17,062 nucleotides of DNA from JAGQSZ01 sp049672765 (GTDB lineage Bacteria; Actinomycetota; Acidimicrobiia; Acidimicrobiales; Microtrichaceae): positions 1 through 17,062 of the forward strand of contig JBATWQ010000326.1 in the NCBI GenBank assembly GCA_049672765.1. Direction: 5' to 3'. Under the pieces are notes generated by a model. It worked only from the letters and a program-made list of their open reading frames with translations, searched no databases and had not been told where the DNA came from. The position numbers were made by a program, and so were the translations under genes. How positions within the stretch are numbered: the stretch's first letter is position 1; each line of letters opens with the position of its first letter. This document shows positions 7,383 to 14,295 of this stretch, in pieces.

Positions 7383-8816
7383 ATGAATCCGCGCACCCAC
7401 TCGCCCCGCGTTCCGGCGAACGCGAAGACGACTGCGACGATTCTGGCGTTTCTCATGTTTCTGGTGTGCACGATCCTGTTTGGTTCGGCCCAGGTAGCGG
7501 GCGCCCAGGAGCCAGCCCCGACACCGACGACCACTTCGAAGACCACGCCAACGACTACGCCGGCCCCAGTGACCCAGGGGACCGTCGAGCCGACGGCTCC
7601 GGCAGAACAGGGCGGGCCTCGGGTTACCTCGACGTTGAAGCTCGGAGGAACCGGAAAGCCCATTGCCGGGGTCGAGATGGTCGTGTCACTCGACGGGAAG
7701 GAGGTCGGCCGCAGCGCCTCCGACGAGAACGGGTTCGTCGCGGTGACGCTACCCGGGGGCGGCAAGTACGAAGTGACCCTGGACAAGTCGACCCTGCCGA
7801 AGGACGTCCAGTTCGAGGAGGGCGCCCTGGCGACACTCAAGCCTTCGGTCCAGGCCAGTGGTGACCGTCCGTTGATCTTCCGGCTGGTCAATCGGACCCA
7901 CGTCGCCGAGTCCGGGCCGTCCACGTTCGAGCGTCTGGCCAGCCTGCTCGCAAGTGGAACCCGGTTCGGGCTCATCATTGCGCTCGCAGCGGTCGGGCTG
8001 TCCCTGATCTTCGGGACCACCGGACTGACAAACTTCGCTCACGGGGAACTCCTCACATTCGGGGCGATCGCAACCTGGTACCTGAACTCCAACAATGGCG
8101 GGCTAGGCCTGCCGCTGTTCGTGGCGGCGATCGGAGGCTTGATCGCGGCGGCGGCCTTCGGAGCATCGTTCGAACTCGGCGTGTACCGACATCTGAGACG
8201 TCGCGGCATGCCGATCGTGTCCCAGATGGTTGTCTCCATAGGGCTGGCGCTCTCGGCCCGCTATCTCTTCAGCGTGATCTTCGGCGCAAACTCGAAGCAG
8301 TTTTCGCAATACGCCGCTCAGGCGCCCAGCATCGAACTGGGACCGGTGTCTCTGCGGCCCAAGGATCTGATCATCTCGGCCATCGCCCTGGTAGCGCTGA
8401 TCGCGGTCGGACTTTTCCTGCAGAAGGCACGCCTGGGCACTGCCATCCGTGCCGTCGCCGACAACCCCGATCTGGCTATCGCGTCGGGGATCAACGACAA
8501 ACGGGTGATCCTGATGGTGTGGACCCTCGCCGGCACTCTCGGCGGACTGGCCGGAATCATGATGGGCAGCGCCGAAACGGTCCAGTGGACCATGGGCGAA
8601 CACATTCTGTTGATCATGTTCGCGGCGGTGCTCCTGGGAGGACTGGGGACCACCTTCGGGGCCATGGTCGGCGGACTGTTCGTGGGCATCGTCTCTGACC
8701 TGTCGACCTTCTGGCTCGATTCCGACCTGAAGATCGTCGTCGCCCTCGCGACCCTGGTCGCGGTGTTGTTGATCAAACCATCTGGTGTCTTCGGCGTACA
8801 GGCCAGGAAGGCCTGA
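7383..8816 (+). CDS. livH: HAAT ABC transporter permease LivH with secreted Ig-like N-terminal domain
   Basis: Permease of a branched-chain-amino-acid-type importer, 477 aa from ATG 7383; the frame is open to a GTG at 7335 and neither start has a good ribosome site. Residues about 15-41 form a signal peptide or first helix ending VAGAQ. A Thr/Pro-rich linker (about 42-79) and a beta-rich domain (about 80-170, with GKPIAGVEMVVSLDG and GGGKYEVTLD) resemble carboxypeptidase-regulatory or Ig-like folds. The LivH permease proper covers about 185-477, including GTTGLTNFAHGELL, the cytoplasmic loop RAVADNPDLAIASGIN and a hydrophobic C-terminus. Ordinary LivH is about 290-310 aa, so roughly 170 residues are extra. 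It heads livHMGF, with livM starting one base after its stop. Substrate may be amino acids, amides or urea-like compounds; sequence alone does not decide. Confidence 0.88.
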   Translation: MNPRTHSPRVPANAKTTATILAFLMFLVCTILFGSAQVAGAQEPAPTPTTTSKTTPTTTPAPVTQGTVEPTAPAEQGGPRVTSTLKLGGTGKPIAGVEMVVSLDGKEVGRSASDENGFVAVTLPGGGKYEVTLDKSTLPKDVQFEEGALATLKPSVQASGDRPLIFRLVNRTHVAESGPSTFERLASLLASGTRFGLIIALAAVGLSLIFGTTGLTNFAHGELLTFGAIATWYLNSNNGGLGLPLFVAAIGGLIAAAAFGASFELGVYRHLRRRGMPIVSQMVVSIGLALSARYLFSVIFGANSKQFSQYAAQAPSIELGPVSLRPKDLIISAIALVALIAVGLFLQKARLGTAIRAVADNPDLAIASGINDKRVILMVWTLAGTLGGLAGIMMGSAETVQWTMGEHILLIMFAAVLLGGLGTTFGAMVGGLFVGIVSDLSTFWLDSDLKIVVALATLVAVLLIKPSGVFGVQARKA

Positions 8817-8817
8817 C

Positions 8818-9810
8818 ATGTTGGCATTCAGCGTCGGAGCAGCCCTGATCGACGGGCTTCGTGATTCGATAGCCGTCACCGCCTGCGTGGGGGCGCTCGC
8901 CGGCATCGGGCTCAACATCCAGTTCGGCTACGCCGGCCTCCTGAATTTCGGCCACGTCGGGTCCGCTCTGGTGGGCGCATACGGAACTGCGATCGTCGTC
9001 AACAGTGGCGGCTCGCTCTGGCTGGGCATGGTTGTGGGCATCCTCGCCGCTGGGGTGCTCGGCCTACTGATGGGCCTTCCGACACTGCGCCTTCGAGCCG
9101 ACTACCTTGCTATCGCAACGATTTCAGTGGCCGAGATCCTGCGAACCGTAGCCAACTCCGCACGCATGCAGTCCGTCACCGGCGGGCCGATCGGAATCGG
9201 GGGTGTCGCGGATGATTTCTACGCGATCAACCCGTTCCCTCCCGGCCGATACGGCTGGGGTTCCTTCAGCTACAACCAGAACATGTTGTGGTCGATGGTG
9301 GTCGGTTGGTCACTCGTCGTGCTCGCATCGCTGGGCGTGTGGGGTCTGTCCCGAAGTCCGTGGGGCCGCCTACTGAAAGCCGTGCGTGAGGACGAGGAGG
9401 CAACCCGCTCGCTCGGCAAGAACGTTTTCGCGATGAAGCTCCAGGCGTTCGTCATCGGCTCGGTCATCGGCGGGATCGCCGGAATCATCTTCTCGTTCGA
9501 CGGCGGGTTCGTGAAGCCCGACTTCTTCATCGCCCAGACGACCTTCAACTGGTACCTGATGGTCATCCTCGGCGGTGTCGCCACCGTCATTGGACCAACC
9601 GTCGGTGCAATTGTCTTCTGGTTCGTCATCTCGATGCTCAACAGCCTGCTCAGCCAGGCCATCGGCGACAGCGGCTGGTGGTTCATAGCATCGACCGACG
9701 TCGGGGCGGTGCGCTACGTCCTCGTCGGAGCCGCGATCGCGCTGTTGTTGGTGTTCCGACCCCAAGGCATCTTCGGCAATCGGGAGGAGGCGATGATCGG
9801 TGACCGTTGA
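8818..9810 (+). CDS. livM: HAAT ABC transporter permease LivM
   Basis: The second inner-membrane permease of the importer, 330 aa, strongly hydrophobic with about eight to ten helices. Family features include GLNIQFGYAGLLNFGHVG near the N-terminus, GLPTLRLRADYLAIATI, the ATPase-coupling loop AVREDEEATRSLGKN, and a C-terminal FRPQGIFGNREE. The ATG at 8818 follows the livH stop by one base and has AGGAAGG a few bases upstream; the frame opens further back inside livH, but that start has no support. It overlaps livG by eleven bases. It works as a heterodimer with LivH, energised by LivG and LivF. Confidence 0.93.
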   Translation: MLAFSVGAALIDGLRDSIAVTACVGALAGIGLNIQFGYAGLLNFGHVGSALVGAYGTAIVVNSGGSLWLGMVVGILAAGVLGLLMGLPTLRLRADYLAIATISVAEILRTVANSARMQSVTGGPIGIGGVADDFYAINPFPPGRYGWGSFSYNQNMLWSMVVGWSLVVLASLGVWGLSRSPWGRLLKAVREDEEATRSLGKNVFAMKLQAFVIGSVIGGIAGIIFSFDGGFVKPDFFIAQTTFNWYLMVILGGVATVIGPTVGAIVFWFVISMLNSLLSQAIGDSGWWFIASTDVGAVRYVLVGAAIALLLVFRPQGIFGNREEAMIGDR

Positions 9811-10795
9811 GACCGCTGAACCGACAATTCCAGCGCCGCCCCACGGAGTTGATCCGATTCTGGTGGCCACCGATGTCCACCGGTCATTCGGTGGTGTCCG
9901 CGCAGTCTCGGTCGATCACTTCGAGGTGCAGCCGGGCAAGATCGTTGCGCTGATCGGACCCAACGGCGCAGGAAAGACGACGTTCTTCAATCTGCTGACG
10001 GGTTTCGAAAGCGCCGATGGCGGCAGTTGGAAATTTGAGGGCCATGAACTGGCCGGGAAGCCCGCCTATGCCGTGGCGCAGGCGGGAATGGTCCGAACCT
10101 TCCAGTCCGCCCGCGTGTTTCCCCGTCTCTCGGTTCTCGACAACGTGCGGCTCGGCGCCAAGGGGCAGCGGGGCGAGCGGCTGGGTTCGGCTCTGGCCCG
10201 TTGGCGTTGGCGGACCCAGGAAGAGCAACTCGGGGAACGAGCCTCGGAACTGGTGCACTGGGTCGGCCTCGGCGCCAAGGAGAACGACCTGGCGGGGACA
10301 CTGTCAGGCGGACAACGCAAGCTTCTCGAGTTGGCCAGGGCCGTGATGGCCTCCCCAAGTTTGCTGATGCTCGATGAGCCGATGGCGGGTGTGAACCCGG
10401 CGCTACGTCAGGCGCTGCTCGAGAAGATCGCCGACCTGCCGTCGGAGGGAATCACCGTTCTCTTCGTAGAGCACGACATGGATGTCGTCTCGGTCATCTC
10501 GGACCTCGTGGTCTGCATGGCAGAGGGAAGCATCATCGCTTCTGGAACCGCTGGCGAGGTTGCCGCCGATGAACGGGTCATCGAGGCCTATCTGGGAGCG
10601 TCCAGCGGCGACTTGCGCGACGCCGGCCGTTCAATGGACGACGAAATGCCCCACCCGCCGAAAGACATCCCGGTTCCGGCCGAGGTGGCTGACCATCTTC
10701 CGCCCCCCGACGTCGAGCCCGAGATGATGGGTGATTTCACCAGCAAGCTGCCGCGGAAAGAACCCACCGACGACGATCCAGGGTCACGACCATGA
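9800..10795 (+). CDS. livG: HAAT ABC transporter ATPase LivG with C-terminal tail
   Basis: Cytoplasmic ATPase of 331 aa. Walker A GPNGAGKTT (53-61), signature LSGGQ (168-172), Walker B LMLDEP (189-194) and switch H225 (VEHD) are all intact, with the LivG-typical RTFQ stretch near 99-102. The GTG start at 9800 has GGAGGAGG nine bases upstream and lies inside the end of livM. Usual LivG proteins are about 250-270 aa. This one continues for about 60 residues after AYLGASSGDL as an acidic, proline-rich, probably disordered tail (DDEMPHPPKDIPVP, then PPPDVEPEMM). The livF ATG overlaps its stop (ATGA). Tail function unknown. Confidence 0.93.
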   Translation: MTVETAEPTIPAPPHGVDPILVATDVHRSFGGVRAVSVDHFEVQPGKIVALIGPNGAGKTTFFNLLTGFESADGGSWKFEGHELAGKPAYAVAQAGMVRTFQSARVFPRLSVLDNVRLGAKGQRGERLGSALARWRWRTQEEQLGERASELVHWVGLGAKENDLAGTLSGGQRKLLELARAVMASPSLLMLDEPMAGVNPALRQALLEKIADLPSEGITVLFVEHDMDVVSVISDLVVCMAEGSIIASGTAGEVAADERVIEAYLGASSGDLRDAGRSMDDEMPHPPKDIPVPAEVADHLPPPDVEPEMMGDFTSKLPRKEPTDDDPGSRP

Positions 10796-11520
10796 GTGCG
10801 AATCTGCTCGAACTACACGATGTGGTCGCCGGCTACATCTCCGGGGTCGACATCCTGCAGGGCACCTCGATGCACGTGGGTCACAACGAGATGGTGGGGA
10901 TAATCGGCCCCAACGGTGCAGGCAAGTCGACTCTCATCAAGGCCGTGTTCGGTCTGGTCCCGATCCGTTCGGGCACGGTCCAACTCAACGACGACATCAT
11001 CACCGGCACTCCAGGATTCGAGCTCGTCAAACGGGGCGTCGGCTACGTTCCCCAGGTTCGCAACGTCTTCGGGACCTTGAGTGTCGAAGAAAACCTCCGC
11101 ATGGGCCTGTTCCTGCGGCCCGCTAAGTTCATCGAGCGACGGGACGCAGTCTTTGAGCTGTTCTCCGTCCTCGCTGAGCGGCGCAACGCCAGAGCGGAAT
11201 CTCTGTCGGGCGGGCAGCGGCAGGTCCTTGCCATGGGCAGAGCATTGATGATGGAACCATCGCTGATGCTCCTGGACGAACCGTCCGCGGGACTGTCGCC
11301 GACCATGCAGGACGAGGTCTTCGACAAGATCACCGCGATCAACAGCGCCGGGGTTTCGATCCTGATCGTGGAGCAGAACGCCCACAAGGCCCTCGGCATC
11401 TGCGACAGGGGCTACGTGCTCGATCAGGGCGTCGTGGCCCACACCGGTACCGGAAGCGAATTGATCCGGGATCCAAAGGTCATCGAGTTGTACCTCGGTT
11501 CACTCGCCCGTCCCCGCTGA
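10792..11520 (+). CDS. livF: HAAT ABC transporter ATPase LivF
   Basis: The second ATPase of the importer, 242 aa, normal family length. Walker A GPNGAGKST (39-47), the VPQVRNVFGTLSVEENL Q-loop region (86-102), signature LSGGQRQVLAMGRALM (138-153), Walker B LMLLDEPSAGLSP, and the LivF-typical IVEQNAHKAL in place of the histidine switch. The ATG overlaps the livG stop by four bases, so all four genes form one coupled operon. It ends 44 bases from the converging lipoprotein gene; I saw no clear terminator in that gap. Confidence 0.95.
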   Translation: MSANLLELHDVVAGYISGVDILQGTSMHVGHNEMVGIIGPNGAGKSTLIKAVFGLVPIRSGTVQLNDDIITGTPGFELVKRGVGYVPQVRNVFGTLSVEENLRMGLFLRPAKFIERRDAVFELFSVLAERRNARAESLSGGQRQVLAMGRALMMEPSLMLLDEPSAGLSPTMQDEVFDKITAINSAGVSILIVEQNAHKALGICDRGYVLDQGVVAHTGTGSELIRDPKVIELYLGSLARPR

Positions 11521-11564
11521 TTCGCGAGGACTGGCCGTGGGGCAAGGCACAGCGACCTACCCGA

Positions 11565-12362
11565 TCAGCCGACCGAGAAAGTCCCGGAGATCTCGTTCGC
11601 GGCGTCGTCCGCGATCGTAGTGATGTTGTTCAGAGTGTCGGCTGCGGCCGTGTTGACGGTGTAGTCGCCAACCTCTGCGTCGGCCGGAACGGGACAGGTG
11701 AGTTGCCAGATTCCCTCCTCGGGCGTTCCTGAAATCAACTCTGCGCCGGCAATGCACCAGCCGGGTGCGCTTCCTCCACGCCGGACGGCAAAGCCCACGT
11801 TCGCCACTCCGGCCGGGTCCGAAACGCTGGCCGTGATCGTAAGGTTGCCTCCGGGAGCGACGGTGTTCGGAGCGGAAGTGACACTCGTGACCACGGGTCC
11901 GACCAGGTCGTTCAGGTCACCGGTGACGGTGAAGTGGCCACTAGTTGCCGAGGGCGGGCCATCGCCGGTGGCCTGGGAGTTGAACCGTGCATCAACTGCA
12001 AGAGTGTTGACCTGGTACTCGCCGGAGTTCATGACCGCCGGCGTCACGCACGAGACCGTCCAGGTCCCGGCCTGGGCAGTACCGGAGGTCAACTCGGCGC
12101 TGCCGGAACAGAATCCCGCAGGCACACCGGCGTGGCGGACGACGAACGCGACTCCCGTTACACCCACATCGTCGCTAACGGTTGCGGCCACTTGGAGAGC
12201 TTCGTTCTGTCCGACTTCCTGCGGCGTAACGACTACTGACACTATGACCGGTGCCTGCTGATCGATCGCTCCCGGATCACCTGGATCGGGAGGTGCCGTA
12301 CAACCGGCCAACGCCAGGACTGCGCCAACAGCGACAATCGAAATCTTCGCCATACGATTCAT
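11565..12362 (-). CDS. Lipoprotein with two Ig-like, disulphide-type repeats
   Basis: A 265-aa predicted lipoprotein of no recognised family. The lipobox is LAGC with Cys21 after a short signal sequence. The mature part holds two similar domains of about 110 residues (about 37-147 and 155-265). Each has a cysteine pair exactly 20 apart (C85/C105 and C203/C223) around the shared pattern C-x4-AEL-x-SGT-x4-G-x-W-x3-C, and each ends in a Y-x-VNT-x-A-x-D motif. They look like tandem Ig/fibronectin-type beta domains held by one disulphide. ATG 12362 is preceded by GGGGGG at a suitable distance; ATG 12353 is less likely, and the frame opening to 12512 reaches into the terminator of the upstream gene. 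It lies downstream of the binding-protein gene on the same strand, separated by a terminator. A surface accessory to the transporter is possible but unproven. Confidence 0.75.
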   Translation of the reverse strand: MNRMAKISIVAVGAVLALAGCTAPPDPGDPGAIDQQAPVIVSVVVTPQEVGQNEALQVAATVSDDVGVTGVAFVVRHAGVPAGFCSGSAELTSGTAQAGTWTVSCVTPAVMNSGEYQVNTLAVDARFNSQATGDGPPSATSGHFTVTGDLNDLVGPVVTSVTSAPNTVAPGGNLTITASVSDPAGVANVGFAVRRGGSAPGWCIAGAELISGTPEEGIWQLTCPVPADAEVGDYTVNTAAADTLNNITTIADDAANEISGTFSVG

Positions 12363-12470
12363 TGGAGCCCCCCGGCCGGTGATTGGAGGGCGCCGGTCCG
12401 GCCGCCCTGCACAGCGCCCGCAACAGTACGACATCGCCATCGGGGGAACAACGGACTGCTGTGAAAACAT

Positions 12471-12507
12471 GGGAAGAGGCCCGACCGTGTTGGCCGAGCC
12501 CCTTCCC
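12471..12507 (-). terminator. Terminator of the substrate-binding-protein gene
   Basis: Imperfect hairpin with arms 12471-12480 and 12498-12507 (one mismatch). Read on the minus strand it is followed by ATGTTTTC. It lies 25 bases after the stop of the binding-protein gene and before the start of the next lipoprotein gene, so it likely ends or attenuates the livK transcript. Confidence 0.65.
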
Positions 12508-12531
12508 GTCACCTATGCAAACGCCGGAGGA

Positions 12532-13830
12532 TCAGCTGACGTTGATCTGAGGAACGTCGAGCGTCTTGTCCTCGCCTGCGCTGTTGTATTCCCAGACGTC
12601 GTAGACGCCGGTTCCGGGCTCCATTCCGTCCCACTTCTGGAACTCGCTGGATGCACCGTGGTAGTGGATCGTCTTCTTCTCCTTGAGGAAGCCGAGGCAT
12701 TCCGCATAGGTGCTGCAGACGTTGTCGCCCTCAAGGTTCTTCGAGAACGCTCCTGCAATCGCCGACCCGGAGTCGCTGCCTGCACTCTGTGCCGCCAGCG
12801 CCATCAGGATGGTGCAGTCATAGAAGTATGACGAGAAGATGGTGTCGATACCGGTCGCTGCGAATTTCGCCAAGAACGGGCTCTCGATACCTGCAGGTGC
12901 AGCAGCGGGAGCCGTGCCCTTGATTCCGGCGACCTTGGTGAGGTCGGAGGGATCCACGGTCTCGGCGAAGCTGGAGCTCTTCATTCCGTCGGCGGTGTAG
13001 ATGGGCATTGCGGACGGGCCGATTCCCTTGGCGATCATTGCGCTGACCACCTTGGCGCCATCATCGTTGAAGCCGATGACTGCCACTGCGTCGGGCTTGG
13101 CGTCGGCGACCTTCTGGACGTCTGCGTCGAAGTTGGAGCCGTCGGGGTCATAGAGGACCGTGGTAGCCACCTTGGCGCCGGACTCTTCGAGAGCCTTACC
13201 GAGGAAGTCGGCGAATCCCTTGCCGTAGTCATCGTTGCGGGCGATGATCGCCACGTTCGAATGACCGTCGCCTGTGATCAGGTCCGACAATGCCGGTCCC
13301 TGGAGCTTGTCCGGAGGAGCAGTGCGGAAGAAGTATCCACCGCCGACACCGCTGAGGTTTCCAGCCGTGGTCGAACCGGAGCAGGCCGGAACCTTGTCGG
13401 TTGCAAACGTGTCTGCGAGCTTCGCTGCAACTCCGGATGGGGCTGGGCCGATGATTGCGTCGACCTTGTCGGAGTTGATGAGCTTGTTGTAGGTGGTCTT
13501 GGCCACGTCTGGCGAGGTTCCGTCGTCGCCCTGGACGACCTTGACGTCCTTGCCGAGGACCCCGCCCGCTGCGTTGATCTCCTCCACAGCCATGTTGATC
13601 GGAGTAGCCAGGGACTTGACGATCACATTGAGATCGCCACTCTGTGGAACCAAGGTGCCGAGGACCAGTTGGTCATCGACATTGCCCCTGTCATTGGTTG
13701 GCGCAGTGGTTTCGGTCGTGTCCCCTTTGTCGGCGTTGTCAGCGCTGTCGTCGGCGCTACTGCACGCGCTCGCGACCATCGCCAGAGCCGCCACGAGAAC
13801 AGCCAGACCCTTCCATTTAGACCTTCGCAT
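12532..13830 (-). CDS. livK: HAAT ABC transporter substrate-binding lipoprotein
   Basis: Extracytoplasmic receptor for the LivHMGF importer, 432 aa. A lipoprotein signal ends VASAC with Cys23 as the lipid anchor, followed by a Ser/Asp/Thr-rich spacer (24-50). The type-I periplasmic-binding fold (Peripla_BP_6, about 55-400) opens with LVLGTLVPQSGDLNV and includes INAAGGVLGKDVKVV, DAIIGPAPSGVAAKLADT, and the second-lobe ARNDDYGKGFADFLG. Two further cysteines in NVCSTYAEC near the C-terminus resemble the disulphide loop seen in several members. ATG 13830 has GGGGTAGGA just upstream. It is transcribed toward the permease operon rather than with it, but carries the same 94-nt upstream element, which ties the two units. 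Ligand not determined. Confidence 0.9.
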   Translation of the reverse strand: MRRSKWKGLAVLVAALAMVASACSSADDSADNADKGDTTETTAPTNDRGNVDDQLVLGTLVPQSGDLNVIVKSLATPINMAVEEINAAGGVLGKDVKVVQGDDGTSPDVAKTTYNKLINSDKVDAIIGPAPSGVAAKLADTFATDKVPACSGSTTAGNLSGVGGGYFFRTAPPDKLQGPALSDLITGDGHSNVAIIARNDDYGKGFADFLGKALEESGAKVATTVLYDPDGSNFDADVQKVADAKPDAVAVIGFNDDGAKVVSAMIAKGIGPSAMPIYTADGMKSSSFAETVDPSDLTKVAGIKGTAPAAAPAGIESPFLAKFAATGIDTIFSSYFYDCTILMALAAQSAGSDSGSAIAGAFSKNLEGDNVCSTYAECLGFLKEKKTIHYHGASSEFQKWDGMEPGTGVYDVWEYNSAGEDKTLDVPQINVS

Positions 13831-14295
13831 TTCCTACCCCCATCAGGTGTAAGTGGTTCGACGCAAACACGTCGAGATCGAACAATAGGCCGAAGACCCG
13901 CCTACACGGCGGAACTGCAGGGCCGCCGGGCACACGACCCCGGAGGCATCGAGGGCGAACTCGGGATGTGCCGATGAGGTTGTCAATGGCACGCGCTCCA
14001 GCCTTTGTTCGGCCAGGTGGCTGTTGGGGCGACCACCTCGCCGAACAAAGATCAATGCGACCAACGGGTGTTCCACCGGCAAGCGTGGAATGGCGCTCCT
14101 ATGGATGTGGATGTGGAATGGTCGACCCGGTGAGGAATTGATAGATCTCGCGGGTGACAAATCGTCTGCGGAAATGCTGGCGCTGGCGCCGCTTGGGTGC
14201 GTGAACATTGCGGAAGGGTCGTTCTGCCTACACAGATCGTCGTCGGCCGCCGGTAGGGTGACCGACAGGGCTTGGGCGAAGAGGGGACCAAGAGC
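13831..14295. other. Gene-free divergent region between livK and the helicase gene
   Basis: No protein gene could be supported here; the short frames present overlap the hairpin element or are antisense to the helicase start. It contains the 94-nt element at 13962-14055 and must hold the promoters for livK (leftward) and for the helicase pair (rightward). The livK-proximal part 13831-13961 has no recognised motif beyond the ribosome site. In 14056-14295 only the GAGGGG ribosome site near 14281-14286 is clear. Confidence 0.5.
13962..14055 (-). promoter_or_regulatory. Conserved 94-nt hairpin leader element, copy 2 (upstream of livK)
   Basis: Read on the minus strand from 14055 to 13962, it matches 7195-7288 without gaps at 78 of 94 positions; the first 50 positions match at 46. 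The hairpin arms are 14003-14020 and 14033-14050, 17 of 18 pairs, with one C-C mismatch (14014/14039 on the plus strand). The blocks CTGGAG (14001-13996), CGTGCC (13993-13988) and GACAACCTC (13984-13976) are kept. It ends 131 bases before the livK ATG. It lies between two diverging genes, where a terminator would have no gene to end, so a regulatory role for livK is more plausible. Confidence 0.7.

Noticed and set aside
8103..8918. 271-codon minus-strand frame across livH/livM
   Set aside because: Antisense to clear permease sequence; His/Asp/Arg-rich shadow.
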